Source: Deltaproteobacteria bacterium
GTDB lineage: Bacteria > Desulfobacterota > WTBG01
Reading direction: 5' to 3'
DNA: 8,926 nucleotides
NCBI GenBank assembly: GCA_013139225.1
Contig: WTBG01000185.1
Coordinates: 1 to 8,926, forward strand
Shown here: positions 1 through 6,962 of the stretch, piece after piece
Numbering within the stretch: position 1 is the first letter of the stretch
How the letters are laid out: every line of letters begins with the position of its first letter
Position numbers and translations under genes: made by a program
Notes under the pieces: model-generated
What the model was told of the DNA's origin: nothing
The model's input: the letters and a program-made list of their open reading frames with translations, nothing else
Database searches by the model: none

Positions 1-1076
1 TACCTCAACTTCAGGGTGCTTATAGCAACTAAGGCCAGGAAGGCAGCAACAATCCAAAATCTGACAATAATCTTTGGTTCTGCCCATCCCTTCAGCTCAT
101 AATGGTGGTGAAGCGGAGCCATTGCAAAAATCCGCTTTTTTCTCAACTTGTATGATGTTACTTGCAAGATAACAGAGAGTGCTTCTGCAACAAACACTCC
201 CCCTACGATTGCGAGGAGAATTTCGTGCTTAGTGATGATAGCTACTGTCCCTAAAGCACCACCCAGTGCAAGAGATCCCACGTCTCCCATAAAGACCTGT
301 GCTGGATAGGTATTGAACCAGAGAAATCCTGTGGCAGCTCCAAAAAGGGCACCACAGAAAATGGTTAATTCTCCACTGCCTGGAATGTAAGGAATCTGAA
401 GATAGTTGGCTATCTTTATGTGACCGGAAAAATAAGAAAACAGAAGATATGTAGTTGTAACAATCAAAACCAGCCCTATGGCCAGGCCATCTAACCCGTC
501 AGTAAGATTCACAGCGTTAGAAGTGCCGACGATGAGTACGATTACAAAGAGAATATAGAAAATTCCCAGGTTGATGGAAATTGCTTTAAAAAAAGGTATC
601 GTGAGATTTTTATCAAAATCAGGAGAAAGATAGAGGAAGGTACCGAGGGCTGCTCCTAAAAGAATCTGTCCGCACAGTTTAAAACGTGGTGAGACCCCAT
701 CGGAGCTTTTGCTTCTTAGTTTTTTTAAATCGTCTATTATTCCTATTATTCCCAATCCCCAGGTGGTAAGGAGAGCAATCCAGATGTAGATATTGGTCAA
801 ATCTCCCCAGAACAAAGTGGCAATGGTTAAAGAGAGAAGGATTAAGATTCCTCCCATGGTAGGCGTCCCACTTTTATTTAGGTGAGCGGATGGCCCATCT
901 GCTCTTATGTATTGTTTTATATTGAGTGCTTGGAGTTTTTTAATTAAGTAGGGACCCAGTATAAGGGTAATCAATAAGGCAGTAAGGATGGCATAGATAG
1001 TCCTGAAAGTGATGTAACGAAATACGTTAAATATGCTATAGGCTTCGTGAAGAGGATAGAACAGATGGTATAGCAT
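1..1076 (-). CDS. mraY: MraY, phospho-MurNAc-pentapeptide transferase (complete but for the stop codon's last base)
   Basis: This integral membrane enzyme transfers phospho-MurNAc-pentapeptide from UDP to undecaprenyl phosphate, making lipid I on the cytoplasmic face. Reading from ATG at 1074-1076 gives 358 codons, ending in STLKLR and then 'TA' at the window edge. That matches the usual family length (about 360) and C-terminus, so only the third base of the stop is missing. Motifs seen: TPTMGG at 71-76, the Asp pair IIDDLKK at 113-119, NAVNLTDGLDGLA at 187-199, FMGDVGS at 262-268, and the His triplet in MAPLHHHYELKGW at 319-331. About ten hydrophobic segments fit the known ten-helix topology. 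The start is supported by an AGGAA ribosome site at 1085-1089, 8 nt upstream. It lies 19 nt after the response regulator stop, so it is probably co-transcribed. murD, ftsW and murG would be expected further left, but that is inference. Confidence 0.97.
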   Translation of the reverse strand, partial: MLYHLFYPLHEAYSIFNVFRYITFRTIYAILTALLITLILGPYLIKKLQALNIKQYIRADGPSAHLNKSGTPTMGGILILLSLTIATLFWGDLTNIYIWIALLTTWGLGIIGIIDDLKKLRSKSSDGVSPRFKLCGQILLGAALGTFLYLSPDFDKNLTIPFFKAISINLGIFYILFVIVLIVGTSNAVNLTDGLDGLAIGLVLIVTTTYLLFSYFSGHIKIANYLQIPYIPGSGELTIFCGALFGAATGFLWFNTYPAQVFMGDVGSLALGGALGTVAIITKHEILLAIVGGVFVAEALSVILQVTSYKLRKKRIFAMAPLHHHYELKGWAEPKIIVRFWIVAAFLALVAISTLKLR

Positions 1077-1095
1077 CAGAATAGTTCCTGTTGGT

Positions 1096-1482
1096 TCAGT
1101 TTTCTTGTTGAGTCCTTTGGGTCTTTAGTCCTTCTTGAACAACCTGGATAAGTTGGTTATGACTAAAAGGTTTACGTAAATGAGCAAAGGGTTCCTTGGG
1201 AAAATCAGATTTATTAACAGAACAGCCTGTTAATACGATAGTAACTGCGTTCAATTTAATTTTGGATATTTTCTCCAGTAATTCCATTCCTCCCATCAGA
1301 GGCATTTTAAGATCTGTGATTACCACGTCGAAGGTATTGTTTAATAGCTTGTCAAGTGCCTCTTTCCCGTTTTCAGCTGTGTCGACCTCATAACCGTTCA
1401 ACATTAAGAAAGCCTGCGTTATATCTCTTATCACTTTCTCATCATCAACAACCAGGATTTTTGGTATATGCTTTTGAGCCAT
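1096..1482 (-). CDS. Single-domain response regulator (CheY-like receiver) inside the mur operon
   Basis: This 128-residue protein is a lone receiver domain without an output domain. The acidic pair D13-D14 in ILVVDDE, phosphoacceptor D57 in VVITDLKMP, switch residue T85 in VLTG and K104 in RKPF are all present, so phosphorylation by a histidine kinase is plausible. The position three before the Lys, usually Tyr or Phe in the aromatic switch, is His101. It has the strongest ribosome site in the minus-strand cluster, AAGGAG at 1489-1494, six bases before the ATG. It starts 33 nt after the murF stop and ends 19 nt before mraY, so it sits in the same transcription unit. Its partner kinase and target are not visible. 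It could act by protein-protein contact (CheY or Spo0F style) or in a phosphorelay. A role in wall synthesis or division is suggested only by position. Confidence 0.93.
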   Translation of the reverse strand: MAQKHIPKILVVDDEKVIRDITQAFLMLNGYEVDTAENGKEALDKLLNNTFDVVITDLKMPLMGGMELLEKISKIKLNAVTIVLTGCSVNKSDFPKEPFAHLRKPFSHNQLIQVVQEGLKTQRTQQEN

Positions 1483-1515
1483 TAACTTCTCCTTCTATGT
1501 TGTGAGAAGCCCGGG

Positions 1516-2967
1516 TTAATTATTACACCCTGCAGTTACAGCCGAAGCAGATGGAACCTTAGAAGCGTTGTTCCTCATTTGAATAAATTGCTCTAAGATT
1601 CGCTCTATCTTCATTCCCCTGGATCCCTTAAAGAGTATCCAATCATGTTCTTTTGCTTTCTTATAGAGCTGTTGTGCAATTTGTTCGTGGGTTTTCCCAA
1701 CATAGATTGCTTCCTCACTTATTCCATGAGAGGTTGCGCTTTCCGCAACTACTTGAGCATAAGTTCCTATGAGAAATGTTGCATCGATATCCAATTTCTT
1801 TATTAAAGAACCTATTTGTTGGTGCAAATCTTTAGAAGCTTCTCCTAATTCCAGCATATCACCTAAAACAGCAATTCCCCTGTTTTCACCTTTCAGTCGA
1901 GATAAGATTCTGAGTGCAATCTCCATAGACTTGGGGTTGGCATTGTATGTGTCATTGATTATATTTATGTTGTCATCGATAGTTATAATTTCCGTTCTCG
2001 CTGGAAAAGCAGTGAAAGATTCTAGCCCTGCTTTAATTTCTTCTAAGTTCAGTTTGAAAATGGTAGCGATAGAAGCTGCTGCCAGAGCATTGTAAATATT
2101 GTGGAGTCCCGGAGTCTTGAGTACAATAGGGATACTTTCCCTTTCTATTTTTAGAGTGAATGAATTTGTGCTATAGTCTGAAGCAGTCATATCAGTGGCT
2201 GTAACCTGTGCCTGAGAATTGATACCGAAGGTAACCTTCCTGGCAGGACATGACTTTGATAGCCAAACAATCAAAGGATCATCAGTATTAACCACTGCAT
2301 AGTTTTCAGAGGCAAGTGATTCGAAAAGTTCCCCTTTAGCCTTAGCTACATTCTGAAGGGTTTTGAGATATTGAAGGTGGGAAGGGCTGATATTGGTAAT
2401 CAAGCCAATTTGAGGTTTTGCTATTTGGGAAAGTCTTTTAATCTCATCTATCCTGTTCATACCCATCTCTACCAGGGCGATTTCGTGATGGGGCTTAAGA
2501 CGCAACAAGGTTAGGGGAAGACCAATCAGATTATTCCAGTTGTGTTCGGGTTTTAGTACGCGATGGGAATTTTCTAAAATAGTTGCAGTCATTTCTCTGG
2601 TAGTGGTTTTCCCGTTGCTGCCAGTAATAGCTACAATAGTTGCTCTATTTCGTTGTATCCAGAAGGAGGCTAGATCTCCCAAAGCTTTGAGAGTGTCATC
2701 AACCTGAATAACAGGAATATCTTTTTTTAGTGCAGACACATCTCTTAAGTGAAATCCCTTTCCAACAATCAATCCTGAAGCATTTCTGTCTAGAACTTTA
2801 TTGATGAAGTTGTGACCATCAAACCGATCACCTTTAAGGGCGATGAATAATTCCCCTGCTTTAATGGTACGGGAATCGGTAGAAACCCCTCTCAAAAGAT
2901 GATTGGGAACACCCTGTATCAACCGACCTTCAACCGCTCTTTGAATTTCTTCTGCTTTAAGTTCCAT
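1516..2967 (-). CDS. murF: MurF, UDP-MurNAc-tripeptide--D-alanyl-D-alanine ligase
   Basis: This cytoplasmic ATP-dependent ligase adds D-Ala-D-Ala to UDP-MurNAc-tripeptide, the last soluble precursor step before MraY. At 483 residues it is slightly longer than usual (about 450), through a polar tail after about residue 465. Domain order is the Mur ligase N-terminal domain (VSTDSRTIKAGELFIALKG, 28-46), central domain with P-loop GSNGKTTT at 116-123, NWNNLIGLPLTLL at 143-155, EMGMNR at 167-172 and TNISPSHL at 191-198, then the C-terminal domain with NDTYNANPKSM at 338-348, GDMLELG at 369-375 and FKGSRGM at 446-452. The start gives the canonical MurF N-terminus, and no in-frame start lies further upstream before a stop. 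There is no Shine-Dalgarno; the leader reads AATTTACAAAAA before the ATG. murE ends 150 nt upstream, so ordinary stop-start coupling is unlikely. Confidence 0.97.
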   Translation of the reverse strand: MELKAEEIQRAVEGRLIQGVPNHLLRGVSTDSRTIKAGELFIALKGDRFDGHNFINKVLDRNASGLIVGKGFHLRDVSALKKDIPVIQVDDTLKALGDLASFWIQRNRATIVAITGSNGKTTTREMTATILENSHRVLKPEHNWNNLIGLPLTLLRLKPHHEIALVEMGMNRIDEIKRLSQIAKPQIGLITNISPSHLQYLKTLQNVAKAKGELFESLASENYAVVNTDDPLIVWLSKSCPARKVTFGINSQAQVTATDMTASDYSTNSFTLKIERESIPIVLKTPGLHNIYNALAAASIATIFKLNLEEIKAGLESFTAFPARTEIITIDDNINIINDTYNANPKSMEIALRILSRLKGENRGIAVLGDMLELGEASKDLHQQIGSLIKKLDIDATFLIGTYAQVVAESATSHGISEEAIYVGKTHEQIAQQLYKKAKEHDWILFKGSRGMKIERILEQFIQMRNNASKVPSASAVTAGCNN

Positions 2968-3011
2968 TTTTTGTAAATTGGTTGTTTTATAAGTTCTTTT
3001 TTATGATAACT

Positions 3012-3035
3012 GCGAAGACGCAAAGGACACGAAGA
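3012..3035. repeat. Short degenerate repeat (three 8-9 nt units) in the murE-murF gap
   Basis: Three imperfect units follow one another: gcgaagac, gcaaaggac and acgaaga. The pattern resembles the 'gcaaagacgcaaagg...acgaag' sequences I recall as dispersed intergenic repeats in many environmental bacterial genomes. That link is from memory and cannot be tested inside this window, which has only this copy. It does not form a strong hairpin and is not coding. Confidence 0.4.
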
Positions 3036-3046
3036 TATTATTTTAA

Positions 3047-3076
3047 TTAATACAGGCTATTCTGGTTTTTACTCAA
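3047..3076 (-). promoter_or_regulatory. Weak sigma70-like promoter candidate upstream of murF
   Basis: On the minus strand TTGAGT (3071-3076, 4 of 6 to TTGACA) is followed by an 18-nt spacer and TATTAA (3047-3052, 4 of 6 to TATAAT). It lies about 80 nt upstream of the murF ATG, inside the only sizeable gap of the cluster. The match is modest for AT-rich DNA, so this is a candidate for an internal murF/response regulator/mraY promoter and no more. Confidence 0.25.
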
Positions 3077-3091
3077 TCCAAAAGCAAGCAT

Positions 3092-3117
3092 CCCCCTGTT
3101 CCCTGAACCCTTCCCCC
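3092..3117 (-). other. Putative G-quadruplex motif immediately after the murE stop
   Basis: The minus strand, which is the mRNA sense here, carries four G runs of 5, 3, 3 and 5 separated by loops of 2, 4 and 4 bases (plus-strand C runs at 3113-3117, 3108-3110, 3101-3103 and 3092-3096). This satisfies the usual G3+N1-7 pattern and begins at the base after the murE TAA. A small competing hairpin GTTC-AGG-GAAC lies at 3099-3109. The motif is read directly from the sequence; folding in RNA or DNA and any effect on murF expression are inference. Confidence 0.5.
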
Positions 3118-4647
3118 TTAGTTTCTTATTCTATCCCGAATCTTGAGTGCCTCCATCACCTCTTCTCTATCACTGAAATGATGCTTTTTGTTTCCTGTGA
3201 TCTGGTAATCTTCATGCCCTTTGCCGGCAATAAGCAGGATATCGCCAGGTTTGACCAGGCTAACTGCTATCCTGATGGCTTCTCTCCTATCGCAAATAAT
3301 AGTGTATCCCTTGCTGTGCTCGATGTTTGCTAATTCCTGTAAGCGATATTTTTTAGCAATGGATTGGTCAATCCCCGATTCAATCTGTTCAATGATATCC
3401 ATGGGGTCCTCTGTGCGTGGGTTGTCAGAAGTGATAATAGTAAAATCACTCTTACTGGTTGCGATCTTGCCCATGGGCCCTCTTTTCGTTTGATCCCGGT
3501 CTCCACCACATCCAAAAATGGTAACCAATTTTCCTGGCTGTAAGCTCTTAAGCATGGTTAATACATGATCCAGAGCATCACTGGTGTGAGCATAGTCGAC
3601 AAGTATGGTCAAACCATCTTTGTTGGGTACTCTTTCCAGTCTTCCCGGTACCGATTTTAGATTAGCAATACCTTGATTAATGGTATTAAGAGGGATATCT
3701 TGGGTAATTGCGACGCCCACAGCAGCTAAGACATTTGAAATATTAAAGTCGCCGAGCAGGGAAGAATTAATCTCAACTTCCCCGTAAGGAGTGGTAACCA
3801 TGGCGTATAGTCCATCATTTTCAAGTCTGATATCTTTTGCCTTAATTTCAATCCCCTCTCTAAGTCCATAGCGAAACAATTGAGCTTTTGTTTTCCTGCA
3901 GAGAGATTTGCCCAGAGGATCATCATGGTTAATGACTGCATATGTTTTTTTCTTTGAGCTTTGATTAATATGATGTGTAAAGAGCAATGCCTTTGCCTTG
4001 GAGTAGTTTTCCATGCTTTTGTGGTAGTCCAGATGTTCGGCAGTCAAATTTGTAAAGACAGCAACATCAAAGTTTATACCCTCCACTCTGTACTGTTCCA
4101 GGGCATGTGAGGATACCTCTAAAATAAGATGAGTAGTATTTGCCTCAACCATTTCTCTCATGATCCTCTGTAAAAACAGAGCATCAGGAGTGGTATTAAA
4201 AGCATCCCGTTGATGTTCCCCAAAACGGTAATCGATTGTTCCTATTACTCCAGGATGATAACCTGCCGTTTTCAGAATGGATTCCAGCAGGTAGCTGATC
4301 GTTGTTTTTCCGTTTGTACCGGTAATCCCTATAACTTTGAGTTTATTAGAGGGATGCTGATAAAAGCAGGAGGAGACCTGAGCCAGTGCTACTCTGGTAT
4401 CGGGCACCTTGATTATAGCAATCCCTTCTTCTGAAATTTGATTTTCTTCCACGATTGCTGCTTTAGCCCCCGAAGAAATGGCTTCGGAAAGGTAGTGGTG
4501 CCCGTCTTCTCTAAAACCCTTAAGGGCAATAAATAGATAATCATCCCCGATGTTTTTGGAATTATGGGCAATGCCCTTTATGTCAGTGTAAATATTTCCT
4601 TTCACTTCTCTTCGTTTTAATCCTTCGATCAGTTTTAGTAGTTGCAT
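3118..4647 (-). CDS. murE: MurE, UDP-MurNAc-L-Ala-D-Glu--meso-diaminopimelate ligase
   Basis: This cytoplasmic Mur ligase adds the third stem-peptide residue to UDP-MurNAc-L-Ala-D-Glu. The DNPR motif at 408-411 (TSDNPRTEDP) marks specificity for meso-diaminopimelate rather than lysine. Other motifs in the 509-residue protein: P-loop GTNGKTT at 110-116, NTTPDAL at 151-157, EVSSHAL at 177-183, FTNLTAEHLDYH at 198-209, the likely carbamylated Lys K219 in SKAKALLF, GDFNISN at 299-305, PGRLERV at 334-340, DYAHTSDAL at 351-359, GGDRDQTKRG at 381-390 and AGKGHEDYQ at 474-482. The open frame extends to an ATG at 4791, but that would add 48 unrelated residues and overlap ftsI by 140 bases. The ATG at 4645-4647 gives the canonical MQLLKLIEGL start, four bases after the ftsI stop. 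It has no clear Shine-Dalgarno, which suggests coupling to ftsI translation. Confidence 0.96.
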   Translation of the reverse strand: MQLLKLIEGLKRREVKGNIYTDIKGIAHNSKNIGDDYLFIALKGFREDGHHYLSEAISSGAKAAIVEENQISEEGIAIIKVPDTRVALAQVSSCFYQHPSNKLKVIGITGTNGKTTISYLLESILKTAGYHPGVIGTIDYRFGEHQRDAFNTTPDALFLQRIMREMVEANTTHLILEVSSHALEQYRVEGINFDVAVFTNLTAEHLDYHKSMENYSKAKALLFTHHINQSSKKKTYAVINHDDPLGKSLCRKTKAQLFRYGLREGIEIKAKDIRLENDGLYAMVTTPYGEVEINSSLLGDFNISNVLAAVGVAITQDIPLNTINQGIANLKSVPGRLERVPNKDGLTILVDYAHTSDALDHVLTMLKSLQPGKLVTIFGCGGDRDQTKRGPMGKIATSKSDFTIITSDNPRTEDPMDIIEQIESGIDQSIAKKYRLQELANIEHSKGYTIICDRREAIRIAVSLVKPGDILLIAGKGHEDYQITGNKKHHFSDREEVMEALKIRDRIRN

Positions 4648-4651
4648 CGAT

Positions 4652-6637
4652 TTATAATATAGGTTGGAATCTGACCCAGCACCTCCTGTTAGATTCGACA
4701 ATATTCCCAGGAGGAGGATACTGCCCTGTAGCTTTTCCACTACCTGCGATTTCAATTGTGAGGTCAAGTCCCTCTGCCATTCTGAGCACATCTCTAATGC
4801 TTAAGCCTGAGAAATTGGGCATGTTGTTCGAAATGTGCTGTTCACTTAAAGATACTTTTTTCAGGTAGGTTTGGCTGATTGCAGTCTTCTCCTGATGGAT
4901 GTTAGTCTCAGGACGATATTTAGCTATTGTCGTATGACCCTTGTTTGGAGGAATGTTTAAGTAACGGATAATATGACTGGCGGCCTCTTTAAAGACGGGG
5001 GCAGCAACAGTGCCGCCATAGGATATCCCCTGTGGTTCATCGATGATTACAATCATAGCCAGTTTGGGATCGTCTGCTGGAAGAAAACCCATGAATGAAC
5101 CGGTCTCCTTGCTTTTTGAGTACTGTTTGGTCTGTTGATCCACTTTTTGAGCGGTGCCGGTTTTGCCTGCTATTCTAAATCCAGGAATGAAAGCATTTAC
5201 ACCAGTGCCCCCTTCTTCTACTACTGTTTCCAAGATGGAAGTTACTTGATTAGCGGTGCGCCGGGTGATAATTTCCCCTCTGCTTTCTGGATGAAATTCT
5301 TTGATAATCTTACCCCTGTCATCAAAAATAGTTTTAACCAGATGAGGTTTCATCAAAACACCATCGTTGGCTATTGCTGAAAATGCAGTGATGAGTTGAA
5401 CAGGAGAGATAGAAATTCCTTGACCGAAAGAGATAGTCCCAAGATGCATTCGGGACCATCTGTAGGGGAGTGCCAACAGACCGCTTGTTTCTCCCGGTAG
5501 ATCGATGCCGGTTTTACTGCCAAATCCGAACTTCCTGATATAGCTATAGAACGTTTCTCGACCAAGGTTTTCTGCTATTTTGCAGGCTCCAATATTGCTT
5601 GAGTGTTTAATAATGTTGCTGAGAGTTAGCCATCCATATTTGTGCACATCGTGGATGACTTTTCCTCCAAAAGGGTAAGAACCGTTTTCGCAGTAAAAAA
5701 TATCTTGGGGTTTGAAAATTCTTTCCTCAAGTGCGGAGGAGATGAGGAAAGTTTTGAATGTTGATCCTGGCTCAAAGGCATCGGTAACCGCTCTGTTCCT
5801 CCATTGGGGGGGTGAATAATCCCAGAAATTATTGGGGTTGAATGTGGGACGTACTGCCAGGGCTAAAATCTCTCCGGTCTTAGGAGCCATAACAATGGCG
5901 ACTCCTGCTTTTGCCTTGCTTTTTTTCATCCCTTCTTCAAGAGCCTTTTCAACAAAGTGCTGGATAGTTTTGTCAATTGTCAGTTGAAGATTGTAACCTT
6001 TGGTGGCATCTACCTGTTTGATGTTTTGAGTATAGATGTTTCTTCCCAGAGCATCTCTTTCAACCAGAAGATATCCGGGTTTGCCTTTCAAATAGCTATC
6101 ATATTTAAGTTCAATGCCTTCCAATCCTTTAAGATCTATGCCAGCAAATCCCAGGCAATGACTGGCTAACTCTTTATTGGGGTAAAATCTCTTACTCTCC
6201 TTAATAAAGCCTACCCCTTCTAAATTGAGATTTTCAATCTTCCTGGCTTTAGAGGGCGATATCCTTCTCTTCAGCCAGACAAAAGGACGGTCAGATTCTA
6301 AATTGCTCTTTAAATTTCTATAACTGATTTGGAGTATGGGAGAGAGTTTCTTGGCAACACCCTTTTTATTTTTTACTTCCCCTGGTCTGGCATATACTGA
6401 ATCGACTTCTATACTTATTGCTAACTCTCTCTTCTTTCGGTCATAAATAATTCCCCTTTTGGGTGATAGCTTGACATATTTTAGGTATTGTTTTTCAAGC
6501 AGCTGGGTGAGTTTATCCTTTTCGGTTATCTGGAGTTGGAATGCCCTGAAAATAATAATAAGGAGTAAAAGGATAAAGACAGACAAGATAGTATAAATAC
6601 GGAATGTTAACCATCTTCTGGGAGAGTGTCTTTTCAT
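4652..6637 (-). CDS. ftsI: FtsI/PBP3-type septal peptidoglycan transpeptidase with a C-terminal PASTA domain
   Basis: This class B penicillin-binding protein cross-links septal peptidoglycan and is anchored in the inner membrane. The 661 residues show a basic N-terminus with one membrane segment at about 13-31, the dimerisation domain beginning RGIIYDR (61-67), and the transpeptidase domain with nucleophile motif GSTFKT (S292, K295), SSN at 346-348 and KTGTA at 492-496. After a linker (about 562-604), residues 605-660 form one PASTA domain, from MPNFSGLSIRDVLRMAEGL to GQYPPPGN and WVRF. The PASTA domain explains why it is longer than E. coli PBP3. Its ATG overlaps the ftsL stop as ATGA (6634-6637) without a Shine-Dalgarno, so translation is probably coupled to ftsL. 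All catalytic motifs are intact. By dcw position and the adjacent ftsL it is FtsI rather than a sporulation SpoVD, though PASTA-bearing SpoVD-like proteins look similar. Confidence 0.95.
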   Translation of the reverse strand: MKRHSPRRWLTFRIYTILSVFILLLLIIIFRAFQLQITEKDKLTQLLEKQYLKYVKLSPKRGIIYDRKKRELAISIEVDSVYARPGEVKNKKGVAKKLSPILQISYRNLKSNLESDRPFVWLKRRISPSKARKIENLNLEGVGFIKESKRFYPNKELASHCLGFAGIDLKGLEGIELKYDSYLKGKPGYLLVERDALGRNIYTQNIKQVDATKGYNLQLTIDKTIQHFVEKALEEGMKKSKAKAGVAIVMAPKTGEILALAVRPTFNPNNFWDYSPPQWRNRAVTDAFEPGSTFKTFLISSALEERIFKPQDIFYCENGSYPFGGKVIHDVHKYGWLTLSNIIKHSSNIGACKIAENLGRETFYSYIRKFGFGSKTGIDLPGETSGLLALPYRWSRMHLGTISFGQGISISPVQLITAFSAIANDGVLMKPHLVKTIFDDRGKIIKEFHPESRGEIITRRTANQVTSILETVVEEGGTGVNAFIPGFRIAGKTGTAQKVDQQTKQYSKSKETGSFMGFLPADDPKLAMIVIIDEPQGISYGGTVAAPVFKEAASHIIRYLNIPPNKGHTTIAKYRPETNIHQEKTAISQTYLKKVSLSEQHISNNMPNFSGLSIRDVLRMAEGLDLTIEIAGSGKATGQYPPPGNIVESNRRCWVRFQPIL

Positions 6638-6960
6638 TTCATAAAGACCATTTGATGAGGTTTGGGGTTAACTAATCCTAATTGATTTTTAGCTATATTC
6701 TCAATACGAGAGAGTGATTGCAGGGATGCCACTTCCAATTTTAATTTTTTATTAAGATTTAGAAGTTGCTCTTGTTCGTTGTTAGCCTGGGAAATTTGAT
6801 ATCCCAAATAGGTAATTTGTAGTCGGGACCAAACAAAAAATATCAAGCTGCATATAAATAAAGTAATTAAAATAAATAGCGGAAGAGCATTCCATTGCCT
6901 TTTTTTCTTCCGTCTTTTTATTTTCTGGCGTTTAAGGAGAGTACGTGAATTGTTAGTCAT
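6634..6960 (-). CDS. ftsL: FtsL-like bitopic cell division protein
   Basis: This small divisome protein, with FtsB and FtsQ/DivIB, links early and late division proteins and helps activate the FtsW-FtsI synthase in the periplasm. The 108 residues show a very basic cytoplasmic tail (KRQKIKRRKKKRQ, 10-22), one membrane helix at about 25-44, a heptad-like coiled coil at about 48-85 rich in Gln, Asn, Leu and Lys, and the C-terminal RIENIAKNQLGLVNPKPHQ (85-103) with the family's I-A-x-x-x-L-G-L pattern. Sequence conservation in FtsL is low, so the call rests on this architecture plus the place between rsmH and ftsI. It begins two bases after the rsmH stop and overlaps ftsI by four bases. No Shine-Dalgarno is seen. 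FtsB has a similar layout but does not normally occupy this slot. Confidence 0.88.
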   Translation of the reverse strand: MTNNSRTLLKRQKIKRRKKKRQWNALPLFILITLFICSLIFFVWSRLQITYLGYQISQANNEQEQLLNLNKKLKLEVASLQSLSRIENIAKNQLGLVNPKPHQMVFMK

Positions 6961-6962
6961 GG

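Noticed and set aside
1501..1515. CCCGGG palindrome between murF and the response regulator
   Set aside because: A six-base palindrome without a loop or a T run is not a terminator, and the downstream gene has operon spacing.
1769..2095. Plus-strand open frame of 108 codons within murF, and similar frames inside murE, ftsI, rsmH and the response regulator
   Set aside because: They lie antisense or out of frame inside genes with full family motifs, have no ribosome sites, and are expected shadows.
3047..3091. Mini open frame of 14 codons (ATG 3091) right after the G runs in the murE-murF gap
   Set aside because: The GGGGG abuts the ATG with no spacing, so it is not a usable ribosome site; the peptide is too short and featureless to support.
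4648..4791. Longer murE start at 4791, adding 48 residues
   Set aside because: The extra part is the out-of-frame reading of the ftsI PASTA region, overlaps ftsI by 140 bases and has no MurE similarity; ATG 4647 gives the family N-terminus.
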